A DNA stretch of 12,956 nt, taken from the NCBI GenBank assembly GCA_000697335.1, contig JNEM01014030.1:1-12956 (forward strand), in the 5' to 3' direction. Below the pieces are notes generated by a model. The model was not told the DNA's origin. It worked only from the letters and a program-made list of their open reading frames with translations, and did not search any database. Made by a program: the position numbers and the translations under genes. This DNA is from Conidiobolus incongruus B7586. Taxonomy: Eukaryota > Entomophthoromycota > Entomophthoromycetes > Entomophthorales > Conidiobolaceae. Below are positions 1-9,594 of this stretch, piece by piece. Position 1 is the stretch's first letter; every line of letters starts with the position of its first letter.

Positions 1-86
1 AACATTAAAACTGACTTGATCCTCTGGAATCACTGTCATTCAATTCTCATTGGATGAGGACATCCAATCTTAAAACCCCCCGGTAT
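1..86. other. GC-richer left edge with a short stem-loop, no gene seen
   Basis: This edge is roughly 40% GC, far above the noncoding DNA that follows. It contains an 8-bp perfect inverted repeat (ATTGGATG at 49-56, CATCCAAT at 61-68) with a 4-nt loop, then a run of six C. It has no homology to the DNA upstream of the other LTR copy. There is no purine-rich tract just before the LTR, so I do not read it as the 3' end of a retroelement body. It could be the edge of another, older element or of a gene lying to the left. No open frame can be judged at this length. Confidence 0.4.
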
Positions 87-246
87 TGTCACGAGTCAGG
101 TGACTCTCCTCCCACGTAATATGCTTACTTCAACTGAATATAAGGGTCATTCCCCCCCTCATGTGACCAACCACTTCAACCCTATCCTTTAATCAGCTAA
201 TGATACAACCCTCCAGAAAACTCCAGAAACCTACTACTCTATGCAC

Positions 247-254
247 TATATATA
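247..254 (+). promoter_or_regulatory. LTR TATA box, copy 1
   Basis: TATATATA lies within CACTATATATAGAACCC and is preserved in both LTR copies. It is the likely core promoter of the former retrotransposon and points rightwards into the AT-rich interval. Whether it is active now cannot be told from sequence. Confidence 0.6.
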
Positions 255-325
255 GAACCCAGAAACAGAGCTATACTACAGAGAAGGAGTTCGATCTGGG
301 TCCTCCCAGCTATTTGGCTTAAATC

Positions 326-331
326 AATAAA
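326..331 (+). terminator. LTR polyadenylation signal, copy 1
   Basis: AATAAA sits about 75 bp after the TATA box, the order expected for the R region of an LTR. It defines the element's orientation, because no AATAAA occurs at the equivalent place on the other strand. Confidence 0.55.
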
Positions 332-2971
332 CCCCCTATCTCCCTAACCTTTACCTGGAAATCCCTAGATCTCTCTCTTTTACTTATACTATTCCGGACG
401 CGGCTTTCCCAAGACGTGTTAATACATTCAAATTGAATAAGCTATAATCTACCGGACTGGAAAGTTTAAATAACCTAATTTAGGAGGTTTTCAATTAATC
501 TTAATGCAAATTTTAAGGAAATTTTTAGATATAATGAAGACTATAGGAATTGATAGCATTTCTTTGTTAATGAAATATTTAATTAGTCTATATATAGAAA
601 TTCATGGCCCGAAATTGCGAGGAAGCGTGAATTTTTAAACCCTAATCATGTATTTATAAATGATATGAATAACAGTCACCCATTTAATTAATCAGTAATC
701 ATCATGATTTCAATCCGTTCCCAAATCAGGTAATCCACCTAGAAACTTGTATTACTAAGTGTTTAAAGAAATTTCTAAATTAAGGAATTTATATCTAACT
801 CCGTAAAAAAATTTAAATTATTAAAAAATCTTGTCCATTTAGTCTTTTTGATAGATATCAATTATTGATTGGTGCAAATTGTACAAGTACATATATTAAA
901 TATCAATGCCCTAGATATTAAAGCGTACCTACCTTTATAATGTTTATTTAATTTCCATCAAAAGTTATTTCATTTCGTAAAAAAGGTTACTTTATATAGT
1001 AACATGTAAATCAAAAAAAATTAATATACCAAGCTCTTAGCATTTTTGTATACTCTATTCATTCAAAGCTAGTGTGAATAGTAGTTATATTATTTAGAAT
1101 TATTTGCCATTTAGTAGTTTCAGTTATTTTTTCCAATTTTAATTTTTTAATCTTGTTATATCTTGATCAATGTTCTAAATTATTTATTATCACAAAATAT
1201 CAAATATATTACAATTGATTAATGTTACTAAATAAATCTAATAATAGAATTACTGTTTATTATTAAATTTTTATATCTGGTGGTGGTATTTAGAATCTAT
1301 CGTGTTTTTGACGTAATGTAGTTATACATAGTCATGATTCAGATTTTTGTTTGCAATAGGTAATACAATCAATGCTACTAATATTAAAATATCACAAAGA
1401 ATTTGCTGACTATAAATGCTGTCGTTTTCATATTTTATCTAATAAGGTAAAAATTACGAAGCTTCTTTAGTATTCTCTTTAATCTTCGATTCAAACTAGC
1501 ATTTTTCACCACAATTATAAATTAAATGCATTAAAAAATTCATTTGTATGAGCTTTAAGGGATAAAAACTATATTTATTTTTAATGTATCATTAATAACT
1601 GAATATATGAAATGAGTTTTGAATAATGAACTAACTGATAATAAATATATGTATCTGAACTTGTGTCGAATAACCTAAGCATTTTATTTCATTTTCCAGA
1701 TTTTGATTTAAATTAAATATCACTTTAATTATATAAAATAATCTACTTATTTTAGTAGATACCACTTCATTACAAGCTATTTTACACTAATTTTTAGGTA
1801 AACAGATTTTGAATTTTGATATTGGAATAAAAAAATTTACAAATTGGAATTTTATCTATATATTATTGTGTATTTGGTTTAAAATTTGGAATTGACAATA
1901 TAACTAAATATTAAATATAAATACAATTTATAATGGGACTATTTCCTTAATTTTAAATTATATAGTATTTCTTTTAAGGTTTAATATATTTGTATTAAAT
2001 AATTCAAGCATCGCTTACTAATATGAATAATAACATAATTATTTTAAATTTCAATTAGATATTTAATTAAATTTCCCCTAAACTCAATATATTTTTCATT
2101 TATACTATTCATGTCCCTTGAGGAAGTTGAATTAGTAATATAATATTAAAATATGAAATTACTTGATATAGTGTTCAATTAATATGCTACTTTTATACAT
2201 TTATTGGCTGGTAATATCATATAAGGAAATTTAACTGCGATTTCAATAAAATGTTAATTGCTTTGACATATCATTATTAATATCAAGCCATTCCCTTGTT
2301 ATTGGTAAATTTAGTATTAAAGTTGTTCTTAATATGCTAATAATTTAATATTATAACCTTTATTAATCTTTTGAAATAAAATTTATAAAATCATTTTCGG
2401 ATAAACTATATAAAATCTTTATTAATCAACTTAATATATTTTTCAATATAAATGTGATATAAATATTTATAAATAATATAATTATACTATATTACATTAA
2501 TACTAGGTCTAATAGTTTCATTATATTGGTAAAGTTAATTTATTCAAATTTAAATATATTACAATTTGTATATTTTCTCATGATTATCTCTCGATTAGGT
2601 CCTTGATATTTGTTTTTGATTATAATAAATTTTTATTAAAATATTTAAAAAATCAGATAATCCGAAAATAATTATGGATATTGGGGATGCTTAGGATATG
2701 TGAAAATGATATTTCAGTGTCAATAGTCTCAATTTTAAAAAAAATTAACGAAAATCAGGAATTTATGTCTTGATAAATTCATGTTAACTCCTTTCTATTA
2801 GTTAAAAAAGTTAAAGCTCCAATTTTAAATAGTAAAAATAAATTCCCTGATATCATTACACATTAGTTTAGGATTAATATTTTAAACTGATTTGAATGTA
2901 TAATTTTTTTCAATAATTATGTCATTAGAATTGGTTTATCTGAAACTGAATTGATCCAAAGGATTTAGCCT

Positions 2972-3002
2972 AAATTAAATTAAATACTGGTTAATTTAAT
3001 TT
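2972..3002. repeat. Perfect 12-bp inverted repeat with a 7-nt loop
   Basis: AAATTAAATTAA (2972-2983) and its exact complement TTAATTTAATTT (2991-3002) are separated by ATACTGG. It could form a cruciform or hairpin. In DNA this rich in A and T such arms can arise by chance, and no gene lies next to it, so a function is not claimed. Confidence 0.5.
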
Positions 3003-5279
3003 GATTGGTCTCAATATATCGATATTTTGAATCAAATTAATTGTATTTATATTTAATATTCATTATTATCTTATTATCAAAATTAGCTATTTAACCAATC
3101 AGTAACAAATTGATTACCCTGATTTTAATTATTAACTGTTTTTGAAATCCAATGAATGAGTAAATAAATTTATATTAATTTATAAAATTTATTAATAACA
3201 ATGATAATTATTCTTATAAAATCCGAATTCTTATATTGGTAGTAACTTAATTAGTAAATTGAATTCATTTTTATATTATTTGATCTTATAAAGGAAAATT
3301 TAGTAAAACCAATATTTAAATAACTTTGAATCATCATAAAATCCTATCAAATATTGTTGAAATTCGTCATGATTTATATTTGTTTCATCATAAGTCCCGG
3401 TATTTTGTAGAGAAATTCTATAATGTACATTTAACAATAAATAATCAAAATGTTAAATTACTTTTCAAAATTTCTTTTTACGCTAGAATCTGGAAAATAT
3501 CCATTCAAAAAATGGCTAATACAATTATAAATAATAATCATAATAAAGCATTCATAATTTTTCATTTTATAATAAATATCACTTATGGAGTAAAATAAAT
3601 AATATATTAAGTGTAAATAATATTGTGACTTGGAATACATTATATATTAAAGTTAATTTTTTACTTATTTTACTCTATATGTGATCTGTAATATTGAATG
3701 AAATGTTCCGGAGGTTGTATATTTTTATTACAAATAAATCTTTAATTCTGCAAAAACAAATATAATTATATTGTATTGTTTGAAATAATAATCAATATAT
3801 TCTTATTTAGCTAAATGAAATTATAAAGTTGAGTTTGAAAAATGTTGTTACTAGTATCCTTATTAATTTTTCAATATAATTAACTGAATGTTAGAGCATA
3901 CTTAAATAAAATTATTATTGTTATCTATATTTTTTAAAAATAAGTTATATGAAAACAATTCAGACTCTATATATTTTTTCATTATTTTAGCAATTGGTAT
4001 ATGATGATTAAAATGTAACTAATATCAAGTGTAGCACGAATTATACTTTTTACTTTTACAATGCTGCTATTTTCAAACATAAATTTTCACCAAATATTAT
4101 TACAGATTTCGAGTTATATAAATATAATGAAATATTTCCATTATTAAAATGATAATTAAATCGATTATATAATGAATTTTATAACCCAAATATGATTATA
4201 GTAACTTTTAATACACAAGAAAATTACTAATATCTTGGCAATTCATATTGGTTTAATTTTTTGCTTAGTTGCTTGTACCTTTGTATTTCACATATAGTTG
4301 AATCTCGGTTTTTGAATAATTATTTTTTACAAATGATAGATTCAAAATAAAATGACTAGCTTTTAAAATAAAAAATATACATAAGACTAGTATGCATTAG
4401 TTTAAGTTAAGTGTTTATTGAGATTGTATAAATAAACAGAGTAACAATAGGAGATATGACTGAACCAATAAATATGATGATTTTATGTGAATATGATCAA
4501 ATCAAGCTCATTGATTGGTCTATTTTTTGAAATGCAAACTAAAGTCAATTAAATATTTTTTCTTAATCATTGCAATCTTTTGATAAGATTTGATATCATT
4601 AAATACTATTTCGCTAATATTTAATTAAAAATGTTATATCATATATATCACTCAAATCAATTCATATAGCACAATAATGATTTATATTAATAGATCTTAA
4701 ATAATCATAATCAATATGAGAACAATTAAGTTAAAAGAGTCAAAATACTAAATTTTTCCATAATCTAATATGAATTTTGATAATGTTTTCGTTTGTATTC
4801 CAGTAATCGAGCACATGTTCATGACACATTGATTTTCAAAAAAAACCATATACATATTTGATTATATACATCTAATCATTAGTTAAAAATTTATGAAATA
4901 TTCCCTAGAAATTAGAATATATTGATTTATTTATTTGGATAATTGCTTATATCAATTTTACATTTTAATATCATTAATTCAATATATTTCAAATTCAACA
5001 CTTTTATTATTGAATATAATAACTTATACTATTAAAAATAATCACGTTAAGGAACCAATTCTTATGAAATATTATTAATTTGGAAATATACTAGATCAAC
5101 CAATTTAGAAATTTATTATATATTTGTTCAGAATACAAAGTTAATAGTACATTTATTAAAACTTATTCAAACACTTTTTTATAAGGAGGAATTATACTAA
5201 TCAAAATTTTAAGTAAAAAACAAGATTTCAAAAAATGATATCAAAAATGAGGTGAATACTATTGAGTAATTTCAAGCTT

Positions 5280-5296
5280 TGATACGAATCGTATCA
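5280..5296. repeat. 17-bp dyad TGATACGA-A-TCGTATCA
   Basis: Two perfect 8-bp arms around a single central A. The arms include CG steps, rare in this interval, so the dyad stands out from the usual A/T palindromes. The shape would suit a dimeric DNA-binding protein. It is not the CGG-type half-site that Zn2Cys6 proteins usually recognise, and it lies 1.8 kb upstream of the regulator. A TA run (about 5301-5314) follows directly. Confidence 0.4.
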
Positions 5297-6699
5297 TTGA
5301 ATATATATATATATTGTATATAATCAATATGACATTTAAAATATTACTAATCAAATCTTGTAGCATCAAAAATATAAAAAATTAATATTAATTATTATGA
5401 TCTATTAAATTATTGAAAATATTATTCTTTTTTAATAAAACCTTCGCAAATTGTTTATGTTTGTAACTGAAGCAAAATTATAACACATATTATAATGAAT
5501 TATTAATTAAATTATATAACACTAAATTAATAAAACTAATATTGAAATTAAAAAAAAAGGTATAAATTGAAGGTAGTTTTCATTAATAGTTGAAAATTTT
5601 GGGAATAATTGATTAGAATATCCAAATTTTGATATTTAACCATAATATATATTCTATATTGTTCGCAAATAGAAAGTGCTGATCCGATAGTATCCAATTA
5701 ATTACTATTTTTGTAAAATTGAAATGTTTAAATAATTGATTGAACGTGGTTAATATTTGATATTAAATGTAATTAAAAAAATATTAAATACTTGATTTAA
5801 ATCATATTCAAGTTAAATGAAATTCACATTTTTATCTTTTATTTTCTTCATAGAATATATAGAATTTCAATTTAATTCCTTTCTAATACTATCAATACTA
5901 ATATGTTATTTTATAAATTTTCTTAAATTGGATATTTAATCATATTTGTAATTAATTAGTTCAAATATATTGTATTCTCGCTAATTATCATTAATCAATT
6001 TCAAATTTGTTCATGTTATTAATATATTTTCTAATTAGCTAGATTTCCATATATGGACAAATGATACTTTCATAATTAAGATTAATTATATATTCAAAAA
6101 TACTTATATTGAATGATTCAACAAAATTTGATATATGCCTTCATTTATTCCTAACCAATCAATTTCCCATATATAATTCATTTCGTTGGTGAATAGCTTT
6201 CATTTGCTAAAAAGAAAAATTGTTCAAAATAATTCACAATTAAATTTATAAATTGACTTAAAAAGCATCATTATTTTAAGAATCAGATAATATTTAATAA
6301 TTCAGCAAACTTTTAGAAGAATATATTGTAAGATTTTAATTGATATAAAAATTTACATTTATATCATTATGTATGAACTTAATTTATTGTATCACAAATC
6401 ATATATTAAATTTGAATTCTTTGATTAATCTGTTTTAGTAATATATATGTGCGATTTTATTTTTGAGATTTATATCTAAAATATAACTATATATTGATAT
6501 TGAGTTTTAAATATATTCAAAAAAAATTTATTAAATACTCGTTGTCAATTTGTAATTTTAAAGTTATTAGATTTATTAAATTATAAAGAATTGATGTTTT
6601 ATAATAATTTTTTTAATGTATCAGTATACTTCAACCTTTATTTCAAAATTTCAACATCTAGCATTTCAAAATTCTAGACAAAATTATCTAAGTTCAAGT

Positions 6700-7119
6700 T
6701 GAGCATTAAACGTATTAAATCTGATAAAAGATGGTGATAATATTGGATATAGTTAAGCTCATCAATTTAGTGCTAAGTTAGAAAGGAGATTATTATAAGA
6801 CTAGTTAGGATACTAGGAAAGAAATAATGTACAATTTGTTGATCCCTAATAATTTAGGAGATTTTATCTTTAACTCACTGCCAATCAAACTTAATTGCTG
6901 AACATGTTCAAACAGTGAATTAACCTTATGAACGAAGTTATATCCACTTAAAGGAAATCATGCTCATCGTATTACCTTCCGGTTTCTACATCTTGTTTCT
7001 TATTTAAGTCAGTTCCTTTAGTTCTTTGATTTGTTTACTAACATTCCTTAGTTTATCATTTGAAACCTACTAAATCAATTAAATAATACGAATTATCCTG
7101 TTTTTTCATTATTTTCAAT
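6700..7119 (+). promoter_or_regulatory. Upstream region and probable core promoter of the Zn2Cys6 gene
   Basis: Base composition rises here from the surrounding 18-20% GC to around 30%, as expected for constrained sequence before a gene. From about 6971 to 7050 the + strand is about 70% pyrimidine. Such CT-rich tracts often lie just upstream of transcription starts in fungal genes. The last 112 bases before the start codon hold no ATG. A CCGG (6979-6982) contains a CGG triplet, the half-site type used by zinc-cluster proteins, but it is single and so weak evidence for autoregulation. The start site itself cannot be read from sequence. Confidence 0.45.
6827..7007 (+). promoter_or_regulatory. 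Cluster of short upstream open frames
   Basis: Four ATG-initiated minicistrons follow one another closely: 6827-6901 (24 codons, starting MYNLLIPNN), 6904-6918 (MFKQ), 6928-6951 (MNEVIST) and 6960-7007 (15 codons, starting MLIVLPSGF). A further one lies at 6731-6781. If the transcript begins upstream of them they could restrain translation of the regulator. The pyrimidine-rich tract at 6971-7050 suggests instead that transcription starts at or after the last one, which would leave them untranslated. Short open frames like these are also expected by chance. Confidence 0.2.
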
Positions 7120-7866
7120 ATGAATTCTCTTGAGATGAAAAAAACAGAACCTACCAACTTGAATCAAATATCTAATATGCTAGGCAGAGCGTGCGACCAA
7201 TGCAGGAAAAAGCAAATCAAGCGTAATAATTTGCAAGGAGCTTGCACTAACTGCTTGAACCATCAATTGGAGTGCACACATATGAATAACGTCCAGAAAA
7301 GAGGCGCTAAAACTAAGCGAGATATTTGGATTCTAAGTCCAAGCATGAATGAATTTAGTCCTGATCAAACAAATTTGCAGCTTTCCTATCGCACCCTCAT
7401 GAATTCCAGCCCTAATTTACCCCTTTCGCACACTAATCAAGATATTCGTACTATTCAAGACGATGATGATATTGATCCTTTCGATATAGAAAAGAAATCA
7501 GGCACATTCTCCAAACCAATCAATACTCCCACTCTGTACTGCGTACCTATTCCTGCCAAGCTGCAGAATGAGTTGAATATATTTATGGAATATTTGAACC
7601 ACATACTCAATGTAATTACTCGACAGCAACTAAATAAGAGAATCCAGAGACCAATGACAACTAACCTTCTATTCCTAATAACTTGTATGCCAGTAGCTGC
7701 TTCCTTATTATTTGTTCAGTTACTGTCGGATGAAATAGATCTTAATGACTACCACTTTGGCAAAGATTTACTCAGTTGCTCAGATAGTGAAGATTTATTA
7801 GACTTTGATTTTGCTATGGGTAAAAAGATTTTGGAATTGGTTGATAATGAGATTGGGATGAAATGA
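7120..7866 (+). CDS. Short Zn2Cys6 (GAL4-type) zinc-cluster regulator lacking the third cysteine
   Basis: A 248-residue intronless frame, the only convincing protein gene here. Residues 25-52 form a binuclear zinc cluster: Cys25-x2-Cys28, Cys42-x2-Cys45 and Cys52, with the usual basic stretch (RKKQIK, 29-34) between. In GAL4-type proteins this fold holds two zinc ions and contacts CGG half-sites, acting in the nucleus. The third cysteine, expected at position 35, is Arg (CGT, 7222-7224), one transition away from TGT. A basic linker follows (KRGAKTKRD, 60-68), then a polar region with an acidic run (DDDD, 114-117). Residues about 145-195 resemble the start of the fungal middle homology region (LQNELNIFMEYLN, then a hydrophobic LLFLITCMPVAA segment). 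Relatives are usually 500 residues or more, so most of that domain is absent, and I see no continuation or clear splice donor after the stop. The start at 7120 is supported by an in-frame stop at 7084-7086 and A at -3; Met6 and Met20 are alternatives that keep the cluster. GC is roughly 35-40%, far above its surroundings. It could be a decaying paralogue or a functional short form. Confidence 0.85.
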   Translation: MNSLEMKKTEPTNLNQISNMLGRACDQCRKKQIKRNNLQGACTNCLNHQLECTHMNNVQKRGAKTKRDIWILSPSMNEFSPDQTNLQLSYRTLMNSSPNLPLSHTNQDIRTIQDDDDIDPFDIEKKSGTFSKPINTPTLYCVPIPAKLQNELNIFMEYLNHILNVITRQQLNKRIQRPMTTNLLFLITCMPVAASLLFVQLLSDEIDLNDYHFGKDLLSCSDSEDLLDFDFAMGKKILELVDNEIGMK

Positions 7867-9249
7867 TATCAATTATAATATTTTTCATTTCTCTATTACT
7901 TCATTTAATTTGTATTTTTATTTCTTTATGATTATTTCATTATTAAATTTTTAATTATTGATATTTTGGTAAAAATGATTATATACTTATTAACTAATTG
8001 TGATATTAATAATCAAAATTATTTAATTACTAATATCGTTATACTCTCATAAATTTCAAAAGCCATTTAAATTAATAATCATATAGTCTATGTTAAAATG
8101 ATAATCCTCAAGAAATATACATTAAGTTAATATAGGGCATTATTGTTTCATTATATAATATCAAAAATCATGTATTTTAGAAGTAAACCAAATAGTACAT
8201 TAGTATTATCATATTCCTATGATACAAAGTAAATTTATTTATCATTAAGCACAAATTTTAATATGGTATAAATTTATCAAAATAAATTATAAGAACATAT
8301 TTTTATTTTTAAAAAAATAAATTTTACAAAAATGACCTTATCAAAAACTTATAATTATTGTTAAAATTCGAAATATTGAATATTATGAATATTTACATAT
8401 ATATTTTTGTTCTTCTAAAGGAAATATTCTAATTCTGAGTTAAAATGTTGAGTTATATATAGTATAGAATAATATAGATAAAACAAATATAATGGATATT
8501 AGGTTTATCCTAATTTTCAAAATCCGATTTATTATTGATTAAAAATATCATTCAAAATTCTGGGTATCAATTTGAGATTTTCAAAGGGTTAAAATGATTA
8601 TTCAGGCAAATTTACTATAAATTTTTACCTTTTTAATAAATAATTAATATATTTGATCACATGTGTAATGAATACAAATGATTTAGCAAATCAAAATAGA
8701 TATTAATAATCTAAAAATATAATTACAAACTTAAAAACCAAGATTATATTTAAGCTTATTAACATTTATATTGTATGTGAATATCAGATTATTAATACAA
8801 AAAAATTTTAAAATGAAATCAAATAAATTTGGATGAAAATTATATATATATTAAGAAAATATTAGAAAAAAATCTTTAGCTGCAAATAATAGAAAATTTA
8901 ACATATTTATATTAATTATCCAGCTCAGTAATTTTTTACTATTTTTGATTACATCATAAAATTTAAAGTTTTATTTTAAAAAAAAAATATGAAAGATTGA
9001 ATTTATTGAAAAATTCAATGAAATGTTGAGAAAATTGATAATTTTCATGGGATCCATTACAAACAATTATAATTAGATTTAATGAACAATTTAGCCAATT
9101 TAATATTTAATTGCAATGATTTAGATAAATTAAAATTATTAAATACCAGAGCTATTAGAGTTTCTTAATTTGGTACCGAATCTATCCATTATCATTTGAT
9201 ATCATCTTTATTTGTTAACACGATTTTTACGAAATATCAGGTTATTTTT
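7867..9249. other. AT-rich stretch downstream of the regulator, no gene seen
   Basis: The first 80 bases are T-rich and probably form the regulator's 3' untranslated region; ATTAAA at 7942-7947 is a possible, weak polyadenylation signal. The rest is about 18-20% GC with stops in every frame. No peptide resembling the missing part of the regulator's middle homology region was found, so that part has been lost or was never here. I see no repeats above chance. Confidence 0.55.
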
Positions 9250-9254
9250 ATATT
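9250..9254. repeat. Candidate target-site duplication, left side of LTR copy 2
   Basis: ATATT here is repeated at 9590-9594 on the other side of the LTR. Five bases is a usual duplication length for LTR retrotransposon integration. The match extends by two more A on the right, and in such AT-rich DNA a chance match is possible. If real, it shows that copy 2 is a complete insertion later reduced to a solo LTR. Confidence 0.45.
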
Positions 9255-9589
9255 AACACGTCTTGGGAAAGCCGTGTCCGGAATAGTATAAGCAAAAGGG
9301 AGAGATCTAGGGAATTCCAGGTAAAGGTTAGGGAGATAGGGGGTTTATTGGTTTAAGCCAAATAGCTGGGAGGACCCAGATCGAACTCCTTCTCTTTTAG
9401 TATAGCTCTGTTTCTGGGTTCTATATATAGTGCATAGAGTAGTAGGTTTCTGGAGTTTTCTGGAGGGTTGTATCATTAGCTGATTAAAGGATAGGGTTGA
9501 AGTGGTTGGTCACATGAGGGGGGGAATGACCCTTATATTCAGTTGAAGTAAGCATATTACGTGGGAGGAGAGTCACCTGACTCGTGACA
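9255..9589 (-). mobile_element. Solo LTR of the same LTR retrotransposon family, copy 2
   Basis: Read on the - strand this 335-bp block starts TGTCACG and ends CGTGTT, and matches copy 1 (87-420) over its whole length with about seven differences. The TATATATA box (9422-9429) and the AATAAA signal (TTTATT on +, 9344-9349) are in the expected order for leftward transcription. ATATT flanks it on both sides, and the neighbouring DNA on either side shares nothing with that around copy 1, as expected for independent insertions. No internal region remains. It is a fossil, probably young given the low divergence and retained GC. Its promoter points left, antisense to the regulator 1.4 kb away. Family within the LTR retrotransposons is not resolvable; Ty3/Gypsy is a guess from the terminus. 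Confidence 0.85.
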
Positions 9590-9594
9590 ATATT
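9590..9594. repeat. Candidate target-site duplication, right side of LTR copy 2
   Basis: ATATT is identical to 9250-9254 and lies directly after the TGTCACG end of the LTR, as seen on the + strand (CGTGACA, then ATATT). It is the partner of the left-hand copy, with the same caution about chance matches in AT-rich sequence. Confidence 0.45.

Larger units (their letters stand above)
87..420 (+). mobile_element. Solo LTR of an LTR retrotransposon, copy 1
   Basis: The block starts TGTCACG and ends CGTGTT, about 334 bp. It matches, in inverted orientation, the copy at 9255-9589 at about 98% identity. Orientation comes from a TATATATA box at 247-254 followed about 75 bp later by AATAAA at 326-331, the promoter-then-polyadenylation order expected of U3-R-U5. 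Homology between the copies stops within a few bases of both ends (shared TAT before, AATA after), so neither copy is seen to have an internal region; no gag, pol or primer-binding site was recognised beside it. This is a fossil left by LTR-LTR recombination. It is probably young, because it differs little from its sister and keeps a GC content far above its AT-rich surroundings. A TGTCACG start is common in Ty3/Gypsy-type LTRs, but the family cannot be fixed from an LTR alone. No clear target-site duplication flanks this copy, and the exact 3' end could lie a few bases further (TG...CA at 87-426). Confidence 0.85.
421..6700. other. Long AT-rich gene-free stretch between LTR copy 1 and the regulator
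   Basis: About 6.3 kb at roughly 18-20% GC, with stops dense in all six frames. The longest open frame (3326-3598, about 90 codons, opening on TTG) has no recognisable domain and is about what chance gives at this scale. The first few hundred bases (about 430-720) are slightly GC-richer, with small patches such as CATGGCCCGAAATTGCG near 603-619, but they carry no readable protein and no recognisable retroelement leader. Short AT inverted repeats and a TA run (about 5301-5314) are the only structure noticed. I see no tRNA, rRNA, tandem array or exon set. It may be host intergenic DNA, or an old insertion eroded past recognition. Confidence 0.6.

Noticed and set aside
427-720. Slightly GC-richer DNA after LTR copy 1, considered as a retroelement leader
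   Set aside because: No primer-binding site or gag-like frame was recognised, and nothing similar lies beside copy 2, so a solo LTR is the simpler reading.
1486-1496. CTTCGATTCAA, similar to a tRNA B box
   Set aside because: No A box at the right distance and no cloverleaf arms could be drawn around it; the similar TTCGATTCGG near 10993 fails in the same way.
3326-3598. Open frame of 90 codons on the + strand
   Set aside because: It opens on TTG, is full of Asn, Ile, Phe and Lys as AT-rich noise is, has no domain, and its length is about what chance allows in 13 kb of six-frame AT-rich DNA.
3458-3640. Open frame of 60 codons on the - strand
   Set aside because: It overlaps the previous frame, is rich in Tyr and Ile from A/T codons, and shows no family feature.
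5181-5187. AAGGAGG, resembling a bacterial ribosome binding site
   Set aside because: The zinc-cluster gene and solo LTRs point to a fungal nuclear genome, and no coding frame follows it.
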